Assembly: GCA_902806355.1 (NCBI GenBank)
Contig: CADCWI010000083.1
Coordinates: 318 to 22,675, forward strand
Direction of reading: 5' to 3'
DNA length: 22,358 bases
Source of the DNA: an uncultured Thermomicrobiales bacterium
Lineage (GTDB): Bacteria; Chloroflexota; Chloroflexia; Thermomicrobiales; UBA6265
Below are positions 1-7,412 of this stretch, in pieces; position 1 is the stretch's first letter; each line of letters opens with the position of its first letter. The notes below the pieces were generated by a model that was given only the letters and a program-made list of their open reading frames with translations, did no database searches and had not been told where the DNA came from. Both the position numbers and the translations under genes were made by a program.

Positions 1-1
1 G

Positions 2-1495
2 TATGGCAGCACATACCCGATCGTGATCGATGGCAGGGATCGATCCGGTGGTGACGTGTTCGACGTAATCGCTCCCGCGAATACATCGCTCGTTCTGGGC
101 AGGATGCAAAGCGGGACTGTCGAAGACGTCGATGCTTCCGTCGCCGCCTCCAGGCGGGGTTACCCGGAGTGGAGTGCGCGTCCTTGGCAGGAACGTGTTG
201 AGATCATCCATGCGGCGGCGGACAAGATCAGGGAGCGCAAGTTCGACCTCGCGGCGATCATGATCCTCGAATGCGGGAAGTCACGGACCGAGGCGATCGG
301 AGAAGTTGAAGAGGGAGCAGACCTTCTCGACTACTACGCCAAGCAGGTGGAGCGGTCGCAATACTTCACGATCCAAATGGACTCCCTGGATCCTCGGGAG
401 CACAACGTTTCCGTACAGCGGCCATATGGTGTCTGGGCCGTGCTTGCACCGTTCAACTTCCCGCACGCGCTGGCCGCCGGTCCCATCAGCGCGGCACTCG
501 TTGCCGGCAACACGGTCGTTTTCAAGCCGGCGAGCGCAACGGCGATCTCCGGCTACGAGCTCTTTCGTGCGTTCATCGACGCGGGCGTGCCAGCGAGTGC
601 GTTGCAATTCATCACCGGAGGCGGTGAAGAGGTCGGCGAGGTGCTCGTGCGGCATGCAGATATCGACGGTACGGTCTTCACCGGATCGAAGGAAGTCGGA
701 TTCGATCTCTACAAGACGTTCAGCACGAACTTTCCGAAGCCGATCATCGTCGAGATGGGCGGCAAGAACCCGGCGATCGTGACCCGGAATGCCGACCTCG
801 AAAAGGCGGTCGAAGGGGTCGTACGTTCAGCGTTCGGATTTTCGGGCCAGAAGTGCTCGGCATGCTCGCGGGTCTACGTCGAGCGGCCAATATACGACGA
901 GTTCATGGAGCGGCTCGTCGTGCGTACTGGGGAGCTTGTCGTCGGCGACCCCGTCGATCGGGCTGTGTTCGTCGGGCCGGTCATCGACGAACGAGCGGTC
1001 AAGCGATTCGAGGAGGCGGTTTCGTCCGCCGGTGACGGTACCGTGCGAGCAGGTGGTTCGGTGCTCAAGGACGATGACTTCGGGAGGGGCACGTTCGTCG
1101 CTCCTACCGTGGTCGATGGCCTGCCGCTCGATCACGACCTGTTCAAGCGAGAGCTGTTCCTGCCATTGCTCGTCGTCGGGGCGGTGGATTCGCTCGACGA
1201 GGCACTGGCGGAAGCCAATGATTCCGAGTATGGGCTGACCGCCGGGATCTTCACCGAGGACGAGGCCGAGATCGAGACGTTCTTCGACCGGATCGAGGCT
1301 GGCGTGGTGTATGCCAACCGAAAGGGCGGCGCGACCACCGGTGCCTGGCCAGAGTGCCAACCGTTCTGCGGCTGGAAGGGCAGCGGCTCCAGCGGCAAGG
1401 GTGCGCTCGGCCCGTACTATGTGCAGCAGTTCGTCCGTGAACAGAATCGCACGGTAGTTCGCGCCGACGAGATCTCGCCTCAGACCCCTCTGTAG
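2..1495 (+). CDS. Aldehyde dehydrogenase, 1-pyrroline-5-carboxylate dehydrogenase-like (5' partial)
   Basis: NAD(P)+-dependent aldehyde dehydrogenase, most likely oxidising glutamate semialdehyde (P5C) to glutamate in proline catabolism. Counting from the GTG at 23, the sequence has the general base Glu244 in EMGGKNP and the catalytic Cys278 in GQKCSACS. Their spacing of 34 is the normal ALDH spacing, and GQKCSACS is typical of P5C dehydrogenases. The C-terminal QPFCGWKGSG motif and the end PYYVQQFVREQ also fit that group. The frame is open to the window edge and reads TYPIVIDG before the GTG, which resembles the conserved entry of the P5CDH domain. I therefore think the true start lies roughly 100 bp upstream and the GTG is internal. 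The family is about 515-540 residues, so little is missing. A hairpin terminator follows the stop. Substrate assignment is by family resemblance; other ALDH substrates are possible. Confidence 0.85.
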   Translation, partial: YGSTYPIVIDGRDRSGGDVFDVIAPANTSLVLGRMQSGTVEDVDASVAASRRGYPEWSARPWQERVEIIHAAADKIRERKFDLAAIMILECGKSRTEAIGEVEEGADLLDYYAKQVERSQYFTIQMDSLDPREHNVSVQRPYGVWAVLAPFNFPHALAAGPISAALVAGNTVVFKPASATAISGYELFRAFIDAGVPASALQFITGGGEEVGEVLVRHADIDGTVFTGSKEVGFDLYKTFSTNFPKPIIVEMGGKNPAIVTRNADLEKAVEGVVRSAFGFSGQKCSACSRVYVERPIYDEFMERLVVRTGELVVGDPVDRAVFVGPVIDERAVKRFEEAVSSAGDGTVRAGGSVLKDDDFGRGTFVAPTVVDGLPLDHDLFKRELFLPLLVVGAVDSLDEALAEANDSEYGLTAGIFTEDEAEIETFFDRIEAGVVYANRKGGATTGAWPECQPFCGWKGSGSSGKGALGPYYVQQFVREQNRTVVRADEISPQTPL

Positions 1496-1502
1496 GTTCG
1501 CG

Positions 1503-1537
1503 AAGGAGCCGGTGGGCGAGCGCTCCGCCGGCTCCTT
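1503..1537 (+). terminator. Hairpin terminator after the aldehyde dehydrogenase
   Basis: A perfect 10-bp inverted repeat, AAGGAGCCGG at 1503-1512 and CCGGCTCCTT at 1528-1537, begins 8 bp after the stop codon. The loop itself contains the palindrome GAGCGCTC. The tail GTGTCT is only weakly T-rich, so this is a plausible intrinsic terminator rather than a textbook one. Confidence 0.6.
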
Positions 1538-1718
1538 GTGTCTGCCGCAGGAAGCCGTCCTCTGCCCGGGATTGCATGCACCGGTTGAGAACAACCGGCG
1601 CCAGGATTTACGGCGTCGGCGTGTATGGTGCAAATCCGGTTCGCGGGAGCCGATGCGCTGCCCGGGGCGCTGCCAATAGGCGATCGCACCTGCGACAGAC
1701 GATCATGCGCGTGGCGTT
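1538..1718. other. Noncoding stretch with competing inverted repeats
   Basis: No convincing coding sequence lies between the two convergent genes. CCGGTTG at 1581-1587 pairs with CAACCGG at 1592-1598 around a 4-nt loop. GGATTT at 1604-1609 pairs with AAATCC at 1632-1637, and CCGGTT at 1636-1641 could instead pair with AACCGG at 1593-1598. The elements could be the terminator region for the minus-strand aminotransferase, or simply GC-rich palindromes. No T-tract follows either hairpin. Confidence 0.3.
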
Positions 1719-2870
1719 TCACCTCACCTGTGTTGTGGCTGGCAGGCGAGTGAGGTACTCCGCGGTGCGGCGGAGACCTTCGGCGAAGATGTCGGGACGC
1801 TGCCCGATCCCTATTCGCAGGTACCCCTCGAGCCCGAACGAGGAACCCGGCGCAAGCATGACCCGGGCATCCCGCGCGAGGCGGTCCGCAAGCTCGCTCG
1901 ATCCGATGTCGGCGGCGTATCGCATCATCGCCAGTAGCCCGGCCTGTGGTTCGTTCCATGTCGCCAGTTCCACATGGCTTGCGAACCAATCCCTTGCAAA
2001 CGCCAAGTTTTCCTCGATGATCGCCGCGTTGCGGGGCAGGAATCGGTCGCGATGTTCGATCACCGACGCCGCGACCGCATCGCTGATCTTGGCGGGGCTG
2101 AGCGAAACGTAGTCACGAAGTCCCCATGCTCGGGAGGCGATATCGGCGTTCGCGACGAACCATCCTACCCGGAGACCGGGGAGACCGAAGGACTTGGACA
2201 TCGTGCCGACGCTGATCGCTCGATCGCTGAGGTCATGCAGCGGTGGCGGGAGCGGTCGACCCCCCGGATGTTCCAGCCAGCGGTACGCCTCATCGGAAAG
2301 AATCCAGGCTCCGGAACGGTCCGCCAGATCGACGATCCGTTGCAGGTCCGTTGCATCGAGCATCGCGCCGGTCGGGTTGTGAGGGGAGTTGATGACGATC
2401 AGCCGGGTGTCCGGCCGGAGGAGACTTTCAAGGACATCGAGGTCGTAGTGGAAACCGTGCGGCGAACGGACATCCCACAGGCTGACTTTGGCCCCGATCG
2501 CACGCGGCACGCTGTTCAGTTGCTGATATGCGGGGGTAACCGCAACGACGTGATCGCCGGGGGAGACGAGGGTATGGAACAGGAGGAAATTCGCCTCGAT
2601 CGCTCCGGTGGTGATGAGAACATCTCCGGGTTCGGCTCGAGCGTACGTCGATGCCAGCGCTGACCGGAGACGGGCAGTGCCCTGGGCCTCGGAGTATCCG
2701 AGCGGTGTGTGGCGAATGTATCGCTCGGTCTCGACGGCGGCATCAGGCGGGAGGAGATCAAGTACCTCCTGAAGCGACAGGGGGAGGATGCCACTTTCGG
2801 CAATGTCGAAGTCGACATCCAGTTCCCATCGCGTCATCCATCGTTCGAGATCGAATGGTTCGATTTTCAT
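1719..2870 (-). CDS. PLP-dependent aminotransferase, class I/II
   Basis: Fold-type I PLP enzyme of the aspartate aminotransferase superfamily, 383 residues, a normal length. The visible motifs are the NSPHNPTG loop (Asn165), the SDEAY segment with Asp193 for the pyridine nitrogen, the TMSKSFGLPG segment with Schiff-base Lys226, and a C-terminal YLRIGIG with the carboxylate-binding Arg. The N-terminus IEPFDLERW resembles the branch that includes capreomycidine-synthase-like aminotransferases of unknown substrate; it is not a classical AspC or HisC. The ATG is preceded by GAGGA at 6 nt. It follows the MFS-like gene by 55 bp on the same strand and may be co-transcribed with it. The substrate cannot be told from the sequence; a distinct HisC sits in the his operon, so this is not needed for histidine synthesis. 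Confidence 0.88.
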   Translation of the reverse strand: MKIEPFDLERWMTRWELDVDFDIAESGILPLSLQEVLDLLPPDAAVETERYIRHTPLGYSEAQGTARLRSALASTYARAEPGDVLITTGAIEANFLLFHTLVSPGDHVVAVTPAYQQLNSVPRAIGAKVSLWDVRSPHGFHYDLDVLESLLRPDTRLIVINSPHNPTGAMLDATDLQRIVDLADRSGAWILSDEAYRWLEHPGGRPLPPPLHDLSDRAISVGTMSKSFGLPGLRVGWFVANADIASRAWGLRDYVSLSPAKISDAVAASVIEHRDRFLPRNAAIIEENLAFARDWFASHVELATWNEPQAGLLAMMRYAADIGSSELADRLARDARVMLAPGSSFGLEGYLRIGIGQRPDIFAEGLRRTAEYLTRLPATTQVR

Positions 2871-2925
2871 GAAACGTCCTCACTGCCGTCTGTGAAAAAG
2901 GATAGAGGGCGGCTCGCTCGTCCCG

Positions 2926-4338
2926 TCAGCGCACGCTGAGTCGTCGTTGCGGGCCCCGCTGCCCAGTGCGTCGCCCGGTGCGCTGCCAGGTGCGCTGCTC
3001 GGTGCGCTGCCGGTTCCTGACGCCCGCCCGCCGGTTGATGGAGAATCGGGGCTCCACCAGGGAACCGCTCGCCAGGAGCGCGATGAATGCCAACCCGGCC
3101 GCAATCCAGAGCATCTGGTCGAGTGACGTGCGCCCGATGACGTAAGCCGCCGCGAGAGGAGCGAACGCGAGAATACCATGGACGGCGTTGGTAGTGAGAA
3201 CAGTCTGGTGCAGAGGCACTGTGGCACTCAAGTCCATCAGGTAGCGCTGATTCGCCGCGGCGTGGGCGCTCATCGAGAGCCCGATGAGCACGTACAGGGC
3301 AAGGAAGAGGCGAATGGCCGCGTCCGGATTCGCGAAACGCTCCGTGTACAGCGTGCTCGTGGCGATTGCAGGGATCCCGATCGAAACGGTCAGAGCGAAG
3401 ACCCGGAGGAGCGCCGCAATCTGGAAGGCTGTGCGCGGACTCTGGCGCACAACCCACTGGGGCCAGATCACCCAGCCGCAAAGATGACCGATCGCAAGCG
3501 CAACGAGGGCGAGACCAATCTCTCCAAGGTCCAGGCCAACACGACGAATACCAAAGACGATGATAAATGGATCAGCGGCAGCGGAGAGCCCCAGCAAGAT
3601 TCGGAACAGCACGAACCGGCGGTACGGGCGCGATCTCAAGGGTCGGAGGATTTCGCCCGGCTCCCCACTGGTCGAATCACCGGTCCGTCCTTGGCGCTTG
3701 CCGGCCGGAATAGCGAACAGAAACCATGTCGACGCCGCGGTGCTGATTGCGGCAAGGATGAACAGCACGCCGAGCGCTGCACGAACGTCAGCTACCGAGC
3801 CATTCACAGACCAGACGACCGCACCGCTGATCACGGTGATGATCGAGCCGATCACCGCTCGCTGACGAAAGATGACCGAGCGCTTTGCCGTCCGCAGAGC
3901 ATCCGAGAGGAAGGCGACAGAGACGTGACCGATGATCGCTGATGAAACCTGATAGAGGAAAAACCCGACCAGGAGCGTTCGGATGACGTCACCGGGATCC
4001 CAGTGTGGGGAGCGAAACGCGGTCACGGCAAGGAGCGAAACGGAAAGCAGGCGGACCACGCACGCGCCGATCAGGATTGGATACGGACGAGCAACCAGTC
4101 TTTTGAAGGTCGAAAGGACAACCGCCGACAGTGTCCAGCTTGCGAGTGTGATCACGGTGAAGCCAGCGACCTGATAATACGAGCCGTTGAGCAGGAACGC
4201 GACTGCGGCGAGAAGAACAACCGGGTGCAGGATGGTGTCGGCGACGGCTTGAAGCAACCCGCTCAGCACGCCGTTTATCGGGGTGAACGCGTTGGTCCTC
4301 CGCCTGCGGGTGTGACCGGGAGTGAGAGGAACGAACAC
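2926..4338 (-). CDS. MFS-like multi-pass membrane protein with Arg-rich tail
   Basis: A 470-residue protein with about ten to twelve hydrophobic helices, a cytoplasmic-type central loop around residues 215-235, and positive residues at the predicted inner faces. The architecture matches a major facilitator superfamily transporter, but I see no motif that fixes a substrate. The GTG start is supported by GGAGG 4 nt upstream. The last 30-40 residues are unusual: strongly basic and containing about four copies of a QRT-x tetrapeptide, encoded by a 12-bp DNA tandem repeat. A promoter-like pair with an overlapping palindrome lies about 220 bp upstream. An aminotransferase follows 55 bp downstream, so export or import of an amino acid or its derivative is possible but only an inference. 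Confidence 0.75.
   Translation of the reverse strand: MFVPLTPGHTRRRRTNAFTPINGVLSGLLQAVADTILHPVVLLAAVAFLLNGSYYQVAGFTVITLASWTLSAVVLSTFKRLVARPYPILIGACVVRLLSVSLLAVTAFRSPHWDPGDVIRTLLVGFFLYQVSSAIIGHVSVAFLSDALRTAKRSVIFRQRAVIGSIITVISGAVVWSVNGSVADVRAALGVLFILAAISTAASTWFLFAIPAGKRQGRTGDSTSGEPGEILRPLRSRPYRRFVLFRILLGLSAAADPFIIVFGIRRVGLDLGEIGLALVALAIGHLCGWVIWPQWVVRQSPRTAFQIAALLRVFALTVSIGIPAIATSTLYTERFANPDAAIRLFLALYVLIGLSMSAHAAANQRYLMDLSATVPLHQTVLTTNAVHGILAFAPLAAAYVIGRTSLDQMLWIAAGLAFIALLASGSLVEPRFSINRRAGVRNRQRTEQRTWQRTGRRTGQRGPQRRLSVR
2964..3011 (-). repeat. 12-bp tandem repeat, four copies, inside coding sequence
   Basis: Four consecutive 12-bp units on the plus strand, CAGTGCGTCGCC, CGGTGCGCTGCC, AGGTGCGCTGCT and CGGTGCGCTGCC, differ by one to four bases. 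They lie in frame in the 3' end of the membrane protein gene and encode the tetrapeptides EQRT, WQRT, GRRT and a preceding QRT unit. Because the unit is a multiple of three, copy-number change would lengthen or shorten the basic tail without a frameshift. Confidence 0.85.
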
Positions 4339-4626
4339 GAAACCTCCGGGGTGCGATGGCGACCGTGGTGCGGGGAGTTGTGACGACCAGGTACGTCAGC
4401 ATGTTGACCAACAATTGACCGCTTCTTGCGAAAAGACGCCACCCGACGGCTACCTTGTCAAGAGTGATCGGTGCCACCATCAGTGACATATGCTCTCGCC
4501 AGAGGGAAGCCCTTAACCAACGTGTAAACGCCAGGAATGCGTGCCATGTGAGCCTGTCGTTCGACAGTATAGGCCGCAAGGCGGACCTGTCGGCATAGGG
4601 TCGATGATGGTATTGGAGGGCATCGG
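4339..4626. other. Intergenic leader upstream of the membrane protein gene
   Basis: No supported gene. It holds the promoter and palindrome described separately, and a direct repeat TTGACC-AACAA-TTGACC at 4404-4420. If the predicted start site near 4558 is right, most of this stretch is a roughly 220-nt untranslated leader. I see no T-box or known riboswitch core in it. Confidence 0.4.
4554..4593 (-). promoter_or_regulatory. Promoter with overlapping palindrome, upstream of the MFS-like gene
   Basis: Reading the minus strand, the -35-like CCGACA (4588-4593) is separated by 16 bp from TATACT (4566-4571), a five-of-six match to the -10 consensus. The palindrome CTGTCG-TT-CGACAG at 4554-4567 overlaps the -10 box and the expected start site. 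A dyad in that position is where a dimeric repressor would block polymerase. The regulator is unknown and no adjacent regulator gene is present. Confidence 0.45.
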
Positions 4627-5514
4627 TCACGCACTGCCGAGCCTGTCGCGGGAGGTGGCGATCAAACGCCGATCGGTATCGGCGAGTAACTGGAGTTCTT
4701 CTCGATCGAGATTCACCATGTGGAGACCGGTCGCGGCGGGTCGAAGGCCGGTCGTTATACACGCCACAGCAGGGGCGGTATGGTCGTCGGCAGAAGTCTC
4801 GTCGGGGCCTGCCCAGCCGCCGATCTGGAGGTTTGCGGCTTTGGGGCCCAGGCTTTGGACGATCGATCGCCAGACAGCGGTCTCGGGATCGAGCATAACC
4901 CGCGGCAGCGCTCCGCCATCGAGGAGAACCGTGTTCAGATCGGGGTCGAACACCACCACGGTGGCGGTCGTCGACGCCGACCGCTCGCGGCAGAATTCCG
5001 CCCGGATCTTGGCATAGGTGGCCGGAAGCGTCTCCGGCAGAACCTTGGTGGATCCAACGATCGGCATAAAGTTCGCGTCACCGTTCCAGCGCGGGACGAT
5101 GTGCTGATGCAAATGGTCGGCAATGCCGGCTCCGGCGGCGGAGCCGATGTTCATGCCAACATTGAACCCATCGCACCCGAGAATCCGGCGGAGCGCGGTC
5201 GTCAGCGCGGCTCCGAGGTCAGCCAACTCGGCGAGCGTCACGGGATCAAGGGCGGCGAGGTCCTGGACGTGAGCACGGGGTACCACCATGACATGTCCGG
5301 TGTTGTAGGGGTAGAGATTCATGATGATAAAGGTCAACTCAGTCCGATAGACGATCAACGAGTTGACATCCAGGTCACTCGACAGGCGGTTGCAGAAGAC
5401 GCAGCCAGGCTCTTTGGTGCCGCCTCCAACGTAAACCATCCGCCAGGGAGTCCAAAGACGCTGGCGAAATGGGCCCGAATTGTCGGTCGGGTCAGGCGGT
5501 GTTCGGTCAATCAT
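4627..5514 (-). CDS. HIT-family nucleotide hydrolase/phosphorylase with extra C-terminal domain
   Basis: Histidine-triad protein of 295 residues. The HIT domain spans about residues 15-175, with a CVFC pair (Cys38, Cys41) as in zinc-binding bacterial HIT proteins, the segment NTGHVMVVPRAH, and the active-site triad HLHQH (His134, His136, His138; the middle His is the expected nucleophile). Relatives act as diadenosine tetraphosphate phosphorylases or nucleotide hydrolases. The ATG at 5514 is chosen because GGAG lies 9 nt upstream and homology begins there; the frame is open further upstream, but that portion has no recognisable sequence. Residues 180-295 form a second domain beginning TATVVVFDPD, which has a Nudix-like look but no Nudix box. 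Ordinary HIT proteins end near 140-190 residues, so this extension is notable. Confidence 0.85.
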   Translation of the reverse strand: MIDRTPPDPTDNSGPFRQRLWTPWRMVYVGGGTKEPGCVFCNRLSSDLDVNSLIVYRTELTFIIMNLYPYNTGHVMVVPRAHVQDLAALDPVTLAELADLGAALTTALRRILGCDGFNVGMNIGSAAGAGIADHLHQHIVPRWNGDANFMPIVGSTKVLPETLPATYAKIRAEFCRERSASTTATVVVFDPDLNTVLLDGGALPRVMLDPETAVWRSIVQSLGPKAANLQIGGWAGPDETSADDHTAPAVACITTGLRPAATGLHMVNLDREELQLLADTDRRLIATSRDRLGSA

Positions 5515-5803
5515 CAACCAGTCTCCGTTACAATCGCCATGTTCCAGTAGTGTTCGAGGCTGGGTACCTGGGCGCCGTTTATGTGAGAGCTGTAAGGCGA
5601 GGACGCAGTCGCGTGATGGCGCAGGCGTCGGGACAGGCGCCTGCTCGAGTTGGCGGATCACCGATGGGCGGCAGAGCACTCTTGCTACACCAAGAATTGA
5701 GCGAGGTCTCAAGACACGCTCCACTTGGTCCGCGGGCGGATCCTCGCGTAGTATCGTACGTGGATCGACACACCTCCCTATCGGCATCCGCAGGACGTGC
5801 CCC
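5515..5803. other. Divergent intergenic region between HIT and sugar transferase genes
   Basis: Open frames cross this stretch on both strands, but none has recognisable protein character; they are Arg/Ser-rich as expected for noncoding GC-rich DNA. It must contain promoters in both directions. The clearest candidate is the plus-strand pair described separately. I see no RNA gene here. Confidence 0.4.
5725..5754 (+). promoter_or_regulatory. Candidate promoter for the exopolysaccharide pair
   Basis: TTGGTC at 5725-5730 and TAGTAT at 5749-5754 are separated by 18 bp. The predicted start near 5761 is about 40 nt before the TTG start codon chosen for the sugar transferase. Match quality is modest and a chance occurrence cannot be excluded. 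Confidence 0.3.
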
Positions 5804-7351
5804 TTGGCGTCTAAGCACAGACCGGCAGTGACATCCACACCGCCCACGACCTCCGTGGCCGCGCGGCCCGCTCCACGGGTCGCGTCCTCGGCACGCCGCA
5901 GCGTGCGCGCGCATCATCTGGCACTGGCCGTTCAAATCGTCTCGCTGGCCGGGGATGTAGCATCCGCCGTGGGTGCGTTCTGGATTGCCTACATGATGCG
6001 TTATCACCTCGAAGTCGGAGGTGAAATCGCCGCCGCCGATTGGCAGCCCTTCAGTACGTTCCTGCGCCCGGTCGGCGTCTGCATGGCGCTCGTGCTGGTC
6101 ATCTTCACGATGCGGGGCATGTACCGGCTGCGACGCAAAGCCGGGGTGCTCGATATCGTACCGATGATCTTTAGCGGGTTCACGACTGTCATGGCTGGGG
6201 TGGTGCTGCTGGCATTCTTCCTCAGGTTCGCACCTTCCCGCTTGCTGTTCTTCTACGCCTGGGTCGCCGGCATCGCGCTCATGATCGGGCATCGTGTGCT
6301 TTCATACGGTGTCCAGCGGTGGATGTGGCAACAGGGAGTAGGTGTTGACAGGGTACTGGTGATCGGCGAAGGCGAGAGTGGGCGCCGAATCATGCAAGCG
6401 CTGACAGGAACCGCTGGCCTTGGCTATCAACTCGTCGGGTACGCGGGACCGCCTGGTCCAGCGGACCGGATCAATGTCGCGACGGAGCAAGGCATCGTCT
6501 CGTTCCCGCGGCTTGGCTCGCCCGATGAGATTCCGGGATTGGTCGAAGCGTTCGATGTCGACGAGGTGATCGTCCTTCCCTCCGGCACTGGTTCGCTGTC
6601 GGTGCTCGATGCCGTGCAGCAATGCCGACAATCCGTAGTTCAATTCCGGATCGTGCCCGATGTGCTGCAGTTCTCCCTCGACCGCGTCGATCTCGCGGAG
6701 ATCGGTGGAGTGCCGACGATCGGCGTCAAGGATGCGTCGATCAAAGGCTGGAACGCAATCATGAAGCGCTCGATCGACATCGTCGTGTCGGTGCTCGTCC
6801 TGATGGCGGCGGCGCTGCCCATGGCCCTTATCGCACTGATCGTCAAGTGGGACAGTCCGGGACCGATCCTGTTTCGGCAGACGCGCATCGGCCAGAATGA
6901 GGAGCCATTCACCATGCTCAAGTTCCGGTGCATGGTCGAAAATGCCGATGAGCTGTGGGCGGAACTCGTGAAGACGACGGTTGGAGCGGACGGAAAGCTT
7001 TTCAAGCTCATGGACGATCCGCGGATGACGCCAAGTGGCCGCCGCCTGCGCAGGTTCAGCCTGGATGAGCTGCCGCAATTCATCCAGGTGCTGAAGGGAG
7101 ACATGAGCCTGATTGGGCCACGTCCTCCCCTGCCCCTGGAGGTCGCATGCTACGAACAGTGGCATACGCAGCGGCTGCTGGTGAAACCCGGGATGACCGG
7201 CTTGTGGCAGGTCAACGGCCGCAGCTCCCTGACGTTCGATGAGATGGTTCGGCTGGACCTGTATTACGCCGAGAACTGGTCGCCCTGGCTCGATGCCAAG
7301 ATCATGCTGCGCACGATCCCGGCTGTGATCATGGGACGAGGCGCATTCTGA
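5804..7351 (+). CDS. Undecaprenyl-phosphate sugar-phosphate transferase (exopolysaccharide initiating enzyme)
   Basis: Polyisoprenyl-phosphate hexose-1-phosphate transferase of the WbaP/CpsE type, about 515 residues. It would start exopolysaccharide repeat-unit assembly at the cytoplasmic membrane by moving a sugar-1-phosphate onto undecaprenyl phosphate. Four to five transmembrane helices lie in the first 160 residues. Next comes a Rossmann-like CoA-binding-type domain with VLVIGEGESG, then the bacterial sugar transferase domain starting MKRSIDIVVS. That domain contains the hallmark segments FRQTRIG, MLKFRCM, RRFSLDELPQ, GDMSLIGPRPP and VKPGMTGLWQVNGRS. The frame is open for a further 324 bp upstream and overlaps the divergent HIT gene; I chose TTG 5804 because AGGA lies 8 nt before it. 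GTG 5828 is an equally reasonable start. The donor sugar is not determinable. A Wzz-like gene follows. Confidence 0.9.
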   Translation: MASKHRPAVTSTPPTTSVAARPAPRVASSARRSVRAHHLALAVQIVSLAGDVASAVGAFWIAYMMRYHLEVGGEIAAADWQPFSTFLRPVGVCMALVLVIFTMRGMYRLRRKAGVLDIVPMIFSGFTTVMAGVVLLAFFLRFAPSRLLFFYAWVAGIALMIGHRVLSYGVQRWMWQQGVGVDRVLVIGEGESGRRIMQALTGTAGLGYQLVGYAGPPGPADRINVATEQGIVSFPRLGSPDEIPGLVEAFDVDEVIVLPSGTGSLSVLDAVQQCRQSVVQFRIVPDVLQFSLDRVDLAEIGGVPTIGVKDASIKGWNAIMKRSIDIVVSVLVLMAAALPMALIALIVKWDSPGPILFRQTRIGQNEEPFTMLKFRCMVENADELWAELVKTTVGADGKLFKLMDDPRMTPSGRRLRRFSLDELPQFIQVLKGDMSLIGPRPPLPLEVACYEQWHTQRLLVKPGMTGLWQVNGRSSLTFDEMVRLDLYYAENWSPWLDAKIMLRTIPAVIMGRGAF

Positions 7352-7412
7352 TCACGCCGCCTATCGTGGCCAGGGTCAGGCACGTGACGCGCGGGCAGAC
7401 GAAGGATACGGG

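Noticed and set aside
23..25. GTG at 23 as the true start of the aldehyde dehydrogenase
   Set aside because: The frame continues without a stop to the window edge and encodes a family-like segment before the GTG, so the gene is cut by the window rather than starting there.
827..1633. 268-codon minus-strand frame opposite the aldehyde dehydrogenase
   Set aside because: The plus strand carries the complete catalytic motifs of an aldehyde dehydrogenase; the antisense product is Arg-rich and unrecognisable.
2964..3011. CRISPR-like array
   Set aside because: The repeats are 12 bp, contiguous without spacers, and in frame inside a gene; this is a coding tandem repeat.
3178..3942. 254-codon plus-strand frame opposite the MFS-like gene
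   Set aside because: The product is hydrophilic with no recognisable motif, whereas the minus strand gives regular transmembrane helices, a good ribosome site and a matching promoter.
3989..4762. 257-codon minus-strand frame covering the intergenic leader of the MFS-like gene
   Set aside because: It is out of frame with the membrane protein and crosses the HIT gene's 3' end; composition is that of noncoding DNA, although a short hydrophobic run occurs within it.
5515..5847. N-terminal extension of the HIT protein by 111 codons
   Set aside because: Homology and a well-spaced GGAG place the start at 5514; the extra part shows no protein-like character and overlaps the divergent gene's promoter and start.
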